Below are positions 22,286-34,556 of a stretch of 64,000 nucleotides of DNA, piece after piece (the stretch's first letter is position 1; each line of letters opens with the position of its first letter). A model generated the notes under the pieces. The model made no database searches and had not been told where the DNA came from. It saw nothing but the letters and a program-made list of their open reading frames with translations. This stretch comes from Nilaparvata lugens. Taxonomy: Eukaryota > Arthropoda > Insecta > Hemiptera > Delphacidae. The translations under genes were made by a program, and so were the position numbers. The DNA is taken from positions 44,805,858-44,869,857 of the forward strand of contig NC_052508.1 of assembly GCF_014356525.2 (NCBI RefSeq). Reading direction: 5' to 3'.

Positions 22286-25200
22286 ATATGCCTCACTCTC
22301 AGACTCAGTCATCAAACTTGAACCGTTTAATCATTAGCTGCTACAAACTTTGCTAACTCTCGTTCTACAATCCTGTAAAAGCTCTCGTACTCATTGCTTC
22401 CTTATCTAAATATATAACAGAATTCTGATTGAGATTTCTTTACTTGAATCTACTACTTTCTAGAAATTCAAATTTTAAAACCAATACTCCCTGTACTTTG
22501 TTTTACATGCACAAAACAATCACTTAATAGGTTTTCCTTTGTAGGCCTCGTTGCACAAATTTGTCACTTTTTATGTTGGTAGTCATTGTTTGGATAAAAT
22601 GAATAAAAAAGCTTTCAATTTTTGAAACTATACCTTGAAGAAACTAAATTTTCTTTGAAATTAATCAAAGTTGAAGTAAATGTGGTGAATGTCTAGTAAT
22701 ATGATAGAATTGTTGCATTCGAAATTAAGTTCAGTTTTGTCTAGCGGACCTAGGAAAGATGTTATAGGGTCATGAAATTAATTTTTATCCATGCTACAAA
22801 GGGTGTGATTTATCAACTCTATCAAGATTCAATTCAACAATTCAAGGACTTTGAACTATTTGAAGTGGATTACACTTATTGTAGCTTGCCATTATGTAAT
22901 TTTCATGGGCAGTAAAGGTATGTAATAATATGGCTGAAATAAAGTAAAACAAAAGAGTATTGGATATGATGTTGAATTAACTAGTAAAGTCCAATTCCAA
23001 TTGGGTTATTTCAATTACTTATTTCTCAGTGCTTAGTACTCAATTCATCCTGTCCAAAATCGTTGTAAATCATCCACGATCTCCAATCCTGCAGAAACCA
23101 CGCTGTTAATTTTCATTTTCAGCTCTGGTTCTTGGATACTGATAAGAAATCTGAGAACACAACTTGTACATAACCCTTTTAACCAGGATTATCCTCTTGG
23201 AAGTAGGTCGCAAGTAAGTTATATCCTGCCGAACTGCTGTGAAACATGGGGTTCTCGAGTTTTCAATAACGACCGCCGTCCACATGAACACCCTAATCCA
23301 GGGCTACTAACCGGCACACATGCTCGCCACTCTATAGGTCTACTTCTCTGTGCTCCTCGCTACTCTACTGCTCTCACCTCTCTTCTCTGCTACCGAATTC
23401 GCAAGCGAAATTGAGCGCATTAATCAACCTCCCACGCCGCATCTATGGCTCAATTTCGAATCTGTGATTTATTTCGCTCAAGTCGTAAAGTATTTGCCTC
23501 CTTCGTCTTCATAGTATATGTACTCTGTTTACAAATTGCTTACCCTCTACCCATTTAATATTTTATTTTAGTCTTTGATGTATCTATCCTCCAATTCAAT
23601 CCAATGTTGTTATGTAAATCGCAATGCGATATTTTTTTGCGCTATTGAACCATATCCAATAGCTTAATCATTATTTATTATATTATACTGTTTGTGTGGT
23701 AGCGAATCGTGGATTCATAGTAAATAGTAATCCTTAGAGCTTAGATGATAGTAAGGATGTCTAAAATTGGATATGGAGATCTATTCCTGAACTATCCTCG
23801 AATGAGCGTTTTTCATCCCTTGTGATTGAACTTCTGTTGTCTATGTGAAAATTTTATTCTGATCCATATTCGAAAGAGGGATTTTTATGCTCTATCAAAT
23901 AATTTTTGAAATTAATTACCGCGTAATTTAATATCCTCAAGTTAATTATATTCTCACTTTTGATATACTTCACTTTATTAATAAGGAATCAATAAATGAA
24001 AAAATCAATTTCTATCTCCAAGTTTCAAAACTTATTCCTTGGCTTAGTAATTGTTTCGGTTCAACCGGTGAAATCATGTCCCAATCTAAAGAATACAGTT
24101 CAGATGCAAATCCTCCCAACATCAAAGTCCTAGTTGTGGGAAAGAAAGAACTTTGATTTCTATTGATATTGATGCTTATCGAGCTGCGATTGTTTCAACA
24201 GAGATGCTCCGAGATAGACATTTGAAGATAGCTGTTCCCCGAGGTGAATGCATCCATCAGTCGTCTGTTTGCTGACAACGTGGGTAGGGCTGATAGGGTG
24301 GTTTCAGGTAGAGATTGAGGCCATTCATCAATTCTGCAAATAATTGCACAGGAATTGAAAATGGCGGTTGAAACTGTTCTTCACTCAATGTCGGTGGCGT
24401 GGATTCGGGAATTTTTATCGAGTGGTGGTTGGGGGGGGGGAAAGATTATGAGGGGAGAGATAAGCGGAAGACTATTGTTTCAGAAAGCCAATAACATTGG
24501 GATATCTGGAAGTCGGCAGCGTTTCAAGTGGGAAAGGAGAGAGTCAAGATAGAAGGCAGATAGAGGAAGATGAAAGATGAAGAAGGTAGTGGTCGCAGCG
24601 TTGGAAGAGCCCTCACGAAATGAAATTTGATATTGCTCTCGGCCGAGTTTCACCCCCTTCCCCTTCCTCTTCCCCCTCTACCCACCCCTCAATCCTACAA
24701 GCAATGAAATAAAATAGACAGGAAGCCGTAGCGACTCCATAAAAGGCAGTAGTCCTCCTTCATATAATATGTACCACCGCGAGATTCCAGACCCCTTATC
24801 GCCATTTCACTACTACTATGCTATACATTTTTGTCATCGAAAATGATTCAACCAAGTATTCTTCTGTTTCTTTTCCTTGCTAGTACTGCATGTATTCATG
24901 TTCAAGAATATGAGAGTATGTCACATCATATGACAGCATGTCACACTAGTTGCATTACAATGGAAAAGTATAGAGTGTATTAGGAGGTTGGTCTTTCTAT
25001 TGGCATAGTATCATTCGTGAAGTATCTCCCCTCACATCAATAAATTTATATTATTATTATTGCATGCACTAATATTTATGCTTTTTAGTTTTCATAAATC
25101 CTTTCCCTCCTTTCATACTCGAGCGATTTTATTTTTTGACCATTTTTGCAAAAATCCAAAATGCAAATCTTCCAGATTTAGTTAATATTCGGGCTATGGA

Positions 25201-25300
25201 TAGAGGCTGTTAAACCCTTCTTTCAGGGTTCAATTTCCTTGTAAACTCAAATTAGACTCCATTGACACCATTTTATTGGATTTAAAACTCATTTTTGTTA
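22286..25300. other. No gene recognised
   Basis: AT-rich. It contains a 10-G run (24,430-24,439), a C/T-rich tract (24,650-24,690), and a short inverted pair CGAAATTGAGC/GCTCAATTTCG at about 23,407-23,459. Between that pair, GCGCATTAATC and CGCCGCATCTATGG also occur in the foldback arms at about 42.2 and 45.1 kb, possibly a shared relic. No coding sequence is supported. Confidence 0.5.
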
Positions 25301-25439
25301 ATGAAAAGTGTTCATAAAAATAGTGACAACAACAGAAACCCTGAGAGAATGGATACAACAAAAAAACAAGGAATAATGGTAATCCAAACCAGTCTGAAAA
25401 GATTAGGAGCAGGATTCCTATCCAAGTTGCTTCAAAGAA

Positions 25440-25700
25440 GAACACTAACATTGTAACCAGGGCAAGAAATAAGGCACTATTTGCTAGCCATTTTTCATCT
25501 GACACTTCAGCCAGTGACATTGAAAATCTGGTAAGGGGCACTGTGCCTTCTGGTTTTGTCTCGTGTACTTAGCTTCGTTCGAGATTTCCATCATCTTACA
25601 GTTCCTTCCATGTCCTGGTTTCTGAGGATGTCTACAATGACGTATGTAGGCCGGATGCCTGGCCACAGGGTGCTATAATCTCTCCATTTTATGGATCTCT
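25440..25700 (+). pseudogene. LINE ORF1 (gag-like) C-terminal remnant
   Basis: Broken by a stop near 25,568, the plus-strand frame reads into SYSSFHVLVSEDVY and then RPDAWPQGAIISPFYG. This layout (YSSFxV...WPxGxxIxPFYG) is the conserved end of ORF1 nucleic-acid-binding proteins in Jockey/CR1-type LINEs. Upstream codons (TNIVTRARNKALFASH) belong to the same decayed frame. The RNA-binding zinc knuckles expected further upstream are not found. Confidence 0.6.
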
Positions 25701-25825
25701 TTCCAGTCCAGCTAAATCTTCAGAGCAGAGCATTGCTTGCAACATCAACCAGTCTGAAGAAACTACTCATGTAAATATAGTGGAGGGCTGTACCACAGAA
25801 TCCAGTTGACATTCAGTTGATCTCA

Positions 25826-26402
25826 GCATTTTCTATCAGAACGTGAGAGGCTTGAGAACGAAATCGATCGATTTTTTTGCGTCAGTTGTGATTATGATGT
25901 GGTTGCCTTGACTGAAACATGGCTAGCTGATTGGCTCAGCAGCTTAGACTTTTTCCCTCCCAGCTATAATGTTTTTTAGAGCTGATAGGCTGTATGAGGT
26001 GACAGGTCAAACTAGAGGAGGAGGTTCTCTGCTGGCTGTGAAAAAGGCCATATCTGCAATTAGGGGATTTGACCTTGAACTGATTCCTGAAGTGGTGTGG
26101 ATTGAGTTGAGACTATCCAGACAGCATATCTTGGTTGCATGCCACTATATTCCTCCCAGTTTCCAGTTGGATTCATTTAGGACTTATCTGGAGAGATTGA
26201 GTGTGATTCTCGTGGAGAATCCTATGGACTTGTTGGTGTTTGGGGACTTTAATGCGGATGCGGTGCACTGGGCAGATCATTCACTTGTGCCTCGTGCCCA
26301 TAATCATTCTTTGAGGAGAGCAGAAGTCTTACTACAATTTGTTGAGGAAACCTGCCTGGACCAGTACAACAGAAGTGCAAGCGATGTGAAAAACGCCATA
26401 CA
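25826..26402 (+). pseudogene. LINE endonuclease (EEP) domain, broken
   Basis: The start IFYQNVRGLRTK carries the catalytic Asn motif (QN-RG). A frameshift then moves into ALTETWLADW, the metal-binding Glu motif (ETW). The next frame (25,969-26,402) has GGSLLAV, and LLVFGDFNAD, the GDFN motif with Asp and Asn. The final S-D-H motif of apurinic-type endonucleases is absent, because the sequence jumps after EETCLDQYN into the RT. The domain nicks target DNA for target-primed reverse transcription in intact elements; this copy cannot. Confidence 0.8.
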
Positions 26403-26403
26403 T

Positions 26404-27790
26404 TGTTAAAGGAATAAGCTGCCTCATTTCTCCCATACTCACTGCTATTATTCGAAGAAGTTTGTTACTGGGAGTTTTCCCTGAATCATGGAAGCACTCT
26501 GTTGTAGTTCCAATTCTCATAAAGGCAAGATCAAATGACATAAAGAATTTCCGTCCTGTCTCAGTCTTGAATTCATTTCCAAAGATAATGGAGAGGATTG
26601 TTCACAAGCATATTTTTAATAATGTAAAGCACAGAATAGGTGACAGTCAACATGGATTCATGTCGGGTAGATCTACTACCTCAAACCTGGCTAACTTCCT
26701 ATCATTTGTGGGACCGTGTGTGGAGAATCAAGAGCAGGTGGATGTTATCTATCTAGATTTGGAGAAAGCGTTTGATAAAATGCCACACGATATTCTACTC
26801 AGTAAACTGTCCAGTGTTTTGACATCTCCAGAACAGGACATTTCACGTAGACTCAGTGGCAGTACTTCGCAGAACTTTGTAGCAACTTCAGGGGCTCCAC
26901 AGGGTTCTAATCTTGGCCCTTTGCTGTTCAATTTGTTCATGAATGATGTTGTCAGTAATCTTGAATGTGAGGCATTTATGTATGCTGATGACCTCAAAAT
27001 GTTCAGGGAAATCATGTCCATAGATGATTCCCTATCATTACAGGATGATATAAACAACGTCCATGAATGGTCAAAGAAAAATTCAATGCCCATCAATGTG
27101 AACAAGACGTCCGTGATGACCTTCTCGAGGAAGACTGATACTACAAGATTCTAGTACAAAGTTTCGGACGTCATTATACAGCGTGTCAGCAATGCATTGG
27201 ATCTTGGAGTAACATTTGACAGTGAGCTTCTTTTTACCGCGCATGTTGACAACATTGTTATAAAGGCGAAAAGACAACTAGGCATGTTGAGATGGATAGG
27301 GAGGAACTTCCAATACCCTGGAACTGTTAGAACTCTTTTTATGTCCCTAGTTCGGTGTCACTTAGAGTATGCTTCTGGAATTTGGAATAGAGAAAGACTG
27401 ATCACAACCAAAAAGTTTGAATCCGTTTAAAGGAGATTTGTGTGTCTGATGTTAAAGCGCCTTCAACCGGATATGCAGCATCTATCCTACAGCCAGTTTT
27501 GTCGTGAAGTTGACCTGGAAACTCTGGAATGGCGAAGAGAGAAGGTTGATGCTATATTTCTGCACAAATGCCTTCATGGACACCTGAAAGTTGGCAATCA
27601 TGGAGTTGGAATTGTAGTACCCACACGCAACTTGAGGAATTTCCATCAGTTTCATGCCTATGTGAGAAGTTATACATCACCTCTTGAAAGGTGTATCACA
27701 ATAGGCAACCGTTTGGCCAATAGGATCGACTTCTTTGAACATTCAAATTTATTTAAAAAGAAAATAAAATCTTTGCAAGAAGCTAAATAA
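26404..27790 (+). pseudogene. LINE reverse transcriptase with YADD, frameshifted
   Basis: The RT starts mid-domain at GVFPESWKHSVVVPI. It continues through FRPVSVLNSFPKIMERIVHK, HGFMSGRSTTSNL, and VDVIYLDLEKAFDKMPHD, which carries the first catalytic Asp. ATSGAPQGSNLGPLLFNLF and FMYADDLKMF follow, the latter holding the two catalytic Asps. A stop at about 27,153 ends this frame. The C-terminal region continues in two more frames (LGVTFDSELLFTAHV at 27,200, and REVDLETLEWRREKVDAIF to the stop at 27,790). About 150-200 residues between endonuclease and RT are missing. The catalytic triad itself survives, so the decay lies elsewhere. Confidence 0.85.
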
Positions 27791-27890
27791 GAGATTCTTG
27801 ACTCTTTTAATATGATTGATACATTTATTGATCTTCATTGACAGCTGCAATATACAAAGGCTTAAGCCGTTCTATTGCACATAAAATTGA

Positions 27891-27891
27891 C

Positions 27892-27952
<61 letters not shown>
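27891..27952. repeat. (TTA)n microsatellite, LINE tail
   Basis: About twenty TTA units directly follow the LINE 3' UTR, consistent with the trinucleotide tail of the element, later expanded. Confidence 0.9.
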
Positions 27953-27954
<2 letters not shown>

Positions 27955-28471
27955 CAGATCCCGATCTTAAGCTCCATTGGCATGGATCAATAATTCTCAA
28001 TTCATCATTCTAATGCATCTGAAACTCACTTTCCTGCAAACATTACTCATATATACAAAAATGAACCGAACCTTTTTACCTCTCAGTTCGATGAAACCAA
28101 AAATTCATAACACTGTTATATTCGAGCATTTCCCTGGAAATGTATGGATCAGCCTTATCGAATTAACCGACGCTTTTGATTGTAAATATTATACATCATA
28201 ATGGGGGAAAAGCGTTGGCTGTATTGAGGGTGGGGAAGCGAGAATGAAAAGGGGAACGAAAACATACCAACGAGTAAATAACGGTTGGAAAATGTCGGTG
28301 GTGTGAGAGAGATAGAAATACTTTTAGATTTATGTGTGTTTGCGAGTGATTTAGTTTAGAAGAGAGAGAGAACGAGTGTTTGAGAATGAGTGGTACATTT
28401 AGAGAAGATAGGAGACGAGTGAGTGATGAGTGAGAGGGATTACAGATATCAAATAAGAATAATTCATCAGA
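27953..28471. other. No gene; GA-rich patch
   Basis: From about 28,200 the sequence is rich in GAGA/GTGAG words like those at 33,385-33,680. Nothing else is recognised. Confidence 0.5.
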
Positions 28472-29400
28472 TATCCTTATCTATGTCGATTACAATATAT
28501 GCTGGTTTTTACTCCAATTTATAAAAATGTGAAATGGAAATGAAGACACTCTTTATTATAACAGTCTATACAGTTTTGGAAAAATGCCTGTTGTTTACAC
28601 CTGGATTGGATATATTGTCTATGAATGAATAAATAAATAAAATATCAACTGGAGTTAAATAAAATCAAAAATGTATACTATAGACAAATAAAAAGTATAA
28701 AGTTCATGTTATGATTAATTATAGTCTTGTATCCACATAAATCGGAAAAGTTTGAACAAGTCCACTCTTGGAGAAGAATATGTAATAATATCCTTCCCAT
28801 CAACACTTGAAGGATTAGATTAGATTAGATTTCTTTATTTATGTATGTTACAATATTTACTGACTTATACACTAATTTACATCAAATGATGATAATGCTA
28901 GTTGTTCAACGAATTTCAAAAAGTATAAATAATTAATCAATGAGAATAAATGTAGAATGTAATTGGAATATCGATAATATAATAATGTGATGTAACTTCA
29001 TAAATCGGCGGTGTTTCAACAAATAATTGTCGACTCTTTTGGAAGGATATAAAATATCCTTCTCATTAAAACACGACTGGGAGAGACAATCAAGGAGAGA
29101 TTGATTGATTGATTGAGTACTTTATTTATGTAGATTACAATATATACTGGCCTATACACTTATATACAATAGCTGACAATACAGCATAATTATAGATGAA
29201 TTTACAAAATATAAACTAAGAAAATAATTATTGAGCTGTATATGATATGAAAAAACTCATCAGATAAATCCATATATTTTTAATAACTATAGATAAGATA
29301 GATAATATTGTTATGCATCTACATAAATTGGCGGAGCTTTGGACATATCAATGTCCATTCTTTGGAAAGAATATTTGAAGTATCCTTCCCACTAACTCTC
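28472..29400 (-). repeat. Three tandem element 3' ends with shared C-terminal peptide
   Basis: Three related ~300-bp units lie head to tail (about 28,472-28,812, 28,814-29,085 and 29,099-29,400). On the minus strand each has a short coding end, then a UTR with TATATTGTAATCTACATAAA-like sequence. Units 2 and 3 end in (AATCT)n or (AATC)n tails. The coding ends align: WEGYFKYSFQ...APPIYVDA-stop (29,391-29,311), WEGYYYIFFS...FPIYVDTRL-stop (28,799-28,719), both exactly 27 codons, and a decayed EGYFISFQ...TPPIYEV in the middle. These look like 3' ends of one retroelement family inserted repeatedly at tails. I do not recognise the protein. Confidence 0.6.
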
Positions 29401-29536
29401 TACCAAAACGATAATTTCATTAATTCAACTAAGGATTTATTTAAAAATGAAAATATTGTAAAAGTTTCAATTAATATGAAGATTTAAGAGAAAAAAAACA
29501 GAAAATTAATAAAGTAAAATAATTGCGAATAATATA

Positions 29537-30098
29537 TTGTGTAACTGTGAAACAATAAAACAAGCACGTACGGTTAAGTATCTGGGCCTCATATTGGATA
29601 GTAAGCTAACTTGGTCAGATCATCTACAGAAGATAAAAAATGAGTTATTTGTATACATAAGGAAGTTCTATTACCTCAGACAGTTATGTCCAAAAGAAGT
29701 ATTGTTACAATTCTACCATGCAATTATTGGTTCTAGAATAAATTATGGATTAATATGCTATGGAAGTGCATACATTGTTCATATTAAACCTGTGATTACT
29801 GGTCAGAAACATATATTAAAAATAATTTGTAATAAACCTAAACAATATAGTGTTCAATGATGCTCTTCAGAGAACTATCAATATTACCAGTGAGACATTC
29901 TTTTCTATTCAAAGCAATGCTGGATTTACCTCCCAAAACCCAAAATTAGAACATTCCAGACGACACTTCAAATACATAGCTATGAAAATATTCAATTCAC
30001 TTCTAGTAACAAGGAAAATAACGTCACGTCAGTTATTTAGAAAAGAAATCAAGAAATTCATATTACAAGAAGACAACGCAAATGATTTTTTTTACTGA
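29537..30098 (+). pseudogene. LINE ORF2 C-terminal domain, frameshifted
   Basis: The first frame carries VKYLGLILDSKLTWSDHLQ and LRQLCPKEVLLQFYHAIIGS, then INYGLICYGSAY. This is the connection region after the RT palm in Jockey/CR1-group elements (LGxxLDxxLxWxxH, YGxxxWG-like). A frameshift at about 29,850 continues in RTINITSETFF, FKYIAMKIFNSLL and LFRKEIKKFIL, stopping at 30,098. No RT catalytic residue is present. Confidence 0.75.
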
Positions 30099-30131
30099 AT
30101 TAAGTAATTTACACATTACAAGACAGTTAAG

Positions 30132-30245
<114 letters not shown>

Positions 30246-30619
30246 GTGGGAATGTGTGTGCGTGTGAATGTGTGTGAGAATGATTATAATTGACATATTG
30301 ATTATTTCAATATAATATCGTATTCAATTATTATGTTCTTCATGTTATAATATTTACATTTTTATATTAATATTTTATTATATATATTCAAGTGTCCCCA
30401 CACAGGGTAGCGTATAGAGAACACATTAGAAATTGGGAAACAATATTGTATTCGCTTTTTGGAATATATTTGATTATCTATTTTTTGAATAAAGAATTTG
30501 AATTATATAAGTAAGTAAGATCAAATCATTGATTATTGAAATGGAGTAGGCGGAAAGTAGATCAAGGTAATCAACTTATACAGCAGTATGCAGTGGATAA
30601 TTAAAATGACATGAGTTTA

Positions 30620-30622
<3 letters not shown>

Positions 30623-30685
<63 letters not shown>
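30623..30685. repeat. (TA)n microsatellite
   Basis: About 31 AT units abutting the hairpin element at 30,681. TA-rich DNA is the target of TA-duplicating elements, which may explain the placement. Confidence 0.95.
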
Positions 30686-30688
<3 letters not shown>

Positions 30689-30945
30689 TGAAACAGGAGA
30701 CATGATATAAATCGATTGAAAACACTTAAAAACTTACATTAGAAATGGGGGAAATTTTTGGAGACTGAGTCTCCTTTCTCAACCGAGCAGACTGCAGTTG
30801 CAGACCGAACGGACCATTGGATTCAAAACTGCAGTCTGCTCGGTTGAGAAAGGAGACTCAGTCTCCAAAATTTCTCCCCGTTTCTAATGTAAGTTTTTAA
30901 GTGTTTTCAATCTATTTATATTGTGTCTCCGGTTTTAATTTATAT
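30681..30945. mobile_element. Long-hairpin MITE
   Basis: Arms of about 118 bp (30,681-30,799 and 30,828-30,945) are near-perfect reverse complements around a 28-nt loop. For example, GGAGACTGAGTCTCCTTTCT and AGAAAGGAGACTCAGTCTCC mirror each other. The outer ends read ATATAAATTGAAAC and GTTTTAATTTATAT. There is no coding capacity. It has probably inserted into the TA tract next to a LINE 3' end, and the transcript would fold into one long stem. Confidence 0.75.
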
Positions 30946-33375
30946 TACTTTAAAGTGTCTTCTGTTATGTGCTCTATATATATATAAACTAGAAAGGATA
31001 ACTAGAAAGGCACTAACTAGAAAGGATATTGTAAAAATAGTGGTTCGATGATTGGGTATCCTTAAAGTACTTTCTCCGATTCTAGTATGTGAATCATCTA
31101 TCCTCCTACCTTCAGAGACAAATTTGAAATAATCTTTAAAATAGTTCGGATTACCATATTTCAAGATATCTCTAACAAGCTTGACTATTCGAAAAAGCCT
31201 TTGATCGGAAAGCTTTGATGTTGAACTTGCAATGTGGGCTGGGGTGATATGATCATGGAGAGAGTAGACGAAACGTAGACAATAATTTTGGCAATGCTGT
31301 AGTTCATCATTCAGAGTGACTTGCATATCGTTGAGAACAGAAACACAATACATTAAATGTGCGAAGATGAGAGATCAAACTAATAATAATTTAATGTTTC
31401 TAGGGAGGATATCGTGCATTTTCTTCAATGCGTGCATGGCTGAGAATACCTTTTTACAAGAGTTTTGTTCACTTGTTCTGACCAGTCAAGAGTATTATTC
31501 ATAATAATGCCTAAATTCTTAACCGAGCTACAGTAAGGAATGTCATTTCCGTCTACATTAATTTTGTGAATCGATTTAAGGTCAATATTGTTTATAAGAC
31601 GAGAATATCCAATTATAATGGGTTGTGTTCTGATGGGATTAAGCTTAATGCCATTTTTCTTTGTCCATTCACCTATCGAATTGATATCCTGATTCATTAT
31701 TCCAACTGTTTCATTAATTTTTGTTATGGGACAGCTTAAATAGATTTTATATTATATAGATTTATAGACTTATTAGATTTATATTAGATAGTCGACCTTG
31801 TCTGCATAAGTATGGAAACTGGACAATTTGATAATGGAAGAAAGGTCATTAGCATACAAAGTGAAGAGGAGAGGGCCTAAAATTGAACCTTGTGGTACTC
31901 CATGCATAACGTTTTTCAAAGTCGACTTTTTGTCACCGACAGATACACATTGTTTCCTACCTAACAGATAGGATTTGAACCAAACTAACAAGTTGTGACT
32001 GAAACTAAGCCAACTTATTTAAATGACAGTATGATCAACAGTATCGAATGCTTTTGAAAAATCAAATAGGGTGAGGATGGTGTATTTTCTTTGGTCCATA
32101 GCTAACCTTATATCATCAGTGACACAAAGCAGAGCTGTCTCAGTTGAATGGAATTTCCTAAAGCCTGATTGAAAGTTATGAAGCTTACTATTGTTGTCTA
32201 GAAATTTTACAACTTGAGCATGAATGAGTCTTTCTAGCATTTCGGACAATGCAGGTAGAATACTGATTGGTCTAAAATCCTCAACTTTATTGGGTGGTGG
32301 AACTTTATTTAGAGGGCAAACCTTTGCTCTGGTTTCCAGCTTTCAGGGAAATTGCCTTCTTCAAGTGACTTGTTGAAAATGTATGTAATGGTTGGTAAAA
32401 CAGCAAATAACATCTTATTGATAAATTTTATACGAATTTTGTCTACACCCGTAGTATTACTATGAATATGTTGAATTGCTTTGAAAGTGTCTTCTTCTGA
32501 GATTGGATGGAAATGAAATTGATCAGTAATTGGTAAATCTAAGTTTGTAACCTGCTCTTCAAGATCATCGATATGATTAGCAATGACAACTTCGTCGCGT
32601 TGGTTGGAGTGTGAAACGAAATGGTCATTTATATTGTTCAATGGTAAGTCAATTTGTGGATTCGATTTCTGTTTGCCAAGCCCGAATTCTTCTATTCCCT
32701 GCCAAAGTGATTAAGAGTCTTGTCTATTGTTTGTCATGAACGAATTCAAGTACCTAATCTTTGAGTTCCGTAATTCCTGTTCAACTCTATTTCTAAGGCT
32801 CCTATACTCTATCAAGCTGTCCAAGTCAAATGTCTTTTTAAATTTTCTATGTGCTTTGTCTCTGCGTCCTATCATCTTAAGTATGTCTTCAGTCATCCAC
32901 GGTACTCGTCGTTTTCTATTAATCCTCCTTGTCACATAAGGTGCATGTTTGTTATACAAAGTCAAAGTGCAATTCTCGAAAGTCTTGACCATGTCATCAA
33001 CTGAGGGTAACGCTTCAATTCTATGCCATGGAGTCTGAGCCACATCAGTCAGGAATGCGGCTTCATCAAAGTTTTTGAAGTCTCTATAAGTGATAATTTT
33101 CTGTTCTGGCTTAGGTATCTTATGGGAAAGTACACAGTAGATCAAATCATGTCCAGAAATAGCTGGGACTGGGATTTGGCCTGTTTGAACAACCTCGTTG
33201 GGATCACTAACAATGAGAAGGTCAATGAGTGTGTCTGATTCATTAGTATGATGAGTTGGATCAAGAGGTAAAATAGTCATGTTTAGGCATTGGAAAATTG
33301 TAGTCAGTTAAAAGTAGTCAAAGTTACGATTTGTCATGTTCAAGTCGGTGTTCATATCCCCCATAACTAGTATAC
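30946..33375 (-). mobile_element. Jockey-like LINE on minus strand, decayed
   Basis: From right to left the order is endonuclease end, linker, RT and C-terminal domain. The 5' part is lost at about 33,375, where a (GA)n tract begins. There are at least five frame breaks. The 3' end abuts the hairpin element. Confidence 0.8.
31000..33375 (-). pseudogene. LINE ORF2 with mutated YADD (YADK)
   Basis: The minus strand starts with RILVMGDMNTDLN (GDMN endonuclease motif, 33,375-33,330). It continues with DLLIVSDPNEVV and VPAISGHDLIYCV (S-x-H-D type end of the domain), then RKRRVPWMTEDILKMI. The RT begins at 32,641-32,309 (NTTGVDKIRIKFINKML, GNFPESWK). LHNFQSGFRKFHSTETALL and LTLFDFSKAFDTVDH (first Asp present) follow, then HGVPQGSILGPLLFTLYAND. 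In the next box the usual YADD reads HTYADKVDYL, so the second catalytic Asp is Lys. The C-terminal domain (SSVKNLGIIMNNTLDWSEQV; RLFRIVKLVRDIL) is frameshifted. Dead on several counts. Confidence 0.85.
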
Positions 33376-33384
33376 GGTTATAAC

Positions 33385-33680
33385 AAGAGAGAGAGAGAGT
33401 GAGAGAGAGAGATCATGTATAAAACGAAGAGAGATAGGAAATACGAGTAAGAAATTGTATTATGTTGAGTTACTGGAAAGAGTAAGATAGAAAAAAAGTG
33501 AATGAGTTAGTATGTGTATGTGAGAGAGAGAGCGCTGTGTGATAAGTAACTGAGAGAGTGTGTTTGTGAGAGAGAGAGAGAGAGAGAGAATGTGTGACAG
33601 TGTTGGATAGTAGTGAAACTATATAGTTATGTGTGTGGGAAAGTAACTGAAAGAGAGAGATAGATGAGTAAGCGACAAAC
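33385..33680. repeat. GA-rich low-complexity tract
   Basis: Interrupted (GA)n runs (33,387-33,411, 33,521-33,532, 33,568-33,588) with GTGTGAGAG words. This marks the 5' truncation edge of the minus-strand LINE. Confidence 0.8.
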
Positions 33681-33689
33681 CGTAGTGTG

Positions 33690-34450
33690 TTGCTGGACTG
33701 CGTTTAGCAGTGAAACACGGCGCTGGATCTGCAACACTGTTATCAGCTAACCGGAAAAAAATTCAGGCGCAGGAAAAAATTGCGCGTCTGTTCCGTTCGG
33801 CCGCTCAACTATTCTGGTCGGCAAACGCCTTTTATTTATATAATCTGCTGCCGCCGGCCGGTAAATTCATAGGCGTCCGAGGGTGAACCGGATCAGCGGT
33901 CTTCGGACACACTTCCGTCTGGATTTACTGGCGCTCCAACCCTGCAATCCTGCAACTCTCCACTCGTCATGTCCACTGTTTTATCGACTAGCAAGCCCAC
34001 TGCAGTTTAGGGTCTGTAGTTCACTATTTAGGTCGCTTTTTGTGTAGGTCTACTGTCACTATAAACAATTTTACTACGACTCTACAATACCAATTCAACC
34101 GCAGTACACTGTTTTTCACTACAGTACGTATTAAGTAAGTTATGCTTGTCACAAATATACTGTTATCATCTAATGACATGGAACAATATTCAATATACTA
34201 TAATACAAAATACAAAATCACTAGAAAATATTTCCAATAATTAATACAATAATAATTGAAATATACATACATAATCATAGAAATGAAAAATACATTGTAC
34301 GAAATAAAACACTGTATGCAAATGACCTTGATAACAAGGTCACGTCCGCATTACAGGAGCATCATTGAACGGAAAAAAGTTCTTTGAAGTAAGATAGTAA
34401 ATAAAACTTTGTATGGATCAGAAAGTTTGTATTTATTCTTTCTAATGTAG
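33690..34450. other. GC-richer unassigned stretch
   Basis: 33,700-33,960 is CpG-rich (GCCGCCGGCCGG at 33,850-33,861) in contrast to its flanks, followed by plain AT-rich DNA. No frame or RNA fold is recognised. A promoter-proximal or old-element origin cannot be told apart. Confidence 0.35.
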
Positions 34451-34556
34451 ACACATATATACTTTGTCCAAACAGGCATGAGCTCTAAAGAATTAGGCCG
34501 ACCCTCCTACTACTCACACACACAAGCGCAGTCACCTTTTGTGTGTGTGAGTAAAG

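Larger units (their letters stand above)
25340..27952 (+). mobile_element. Jockey-like LINE, internally deleted
   Basis: Reading left to right there is an ORF1 C-terminus, an APE-type endonuclease, a reverse transcriptase with intact YADD, a C-terminal domain, a short 3' UTR and a (TTA)n tail. This order is that of Jockey/CR1-group LINEs. The 5' end is missing. An internal deletion removes the endonuclease end and the RT start. Several frameshifts make it non-functional. No clear target-site duplication was identified. Confidence 0.8.

Noticed and set aside
23400..23460. Possible internal fragment of the foldback arms (GCGCATTAATC, CGCCGCATCTATGG)
   Set aside because: Only two short words are shared, with different spacing; too little to call a copy without an alignment.
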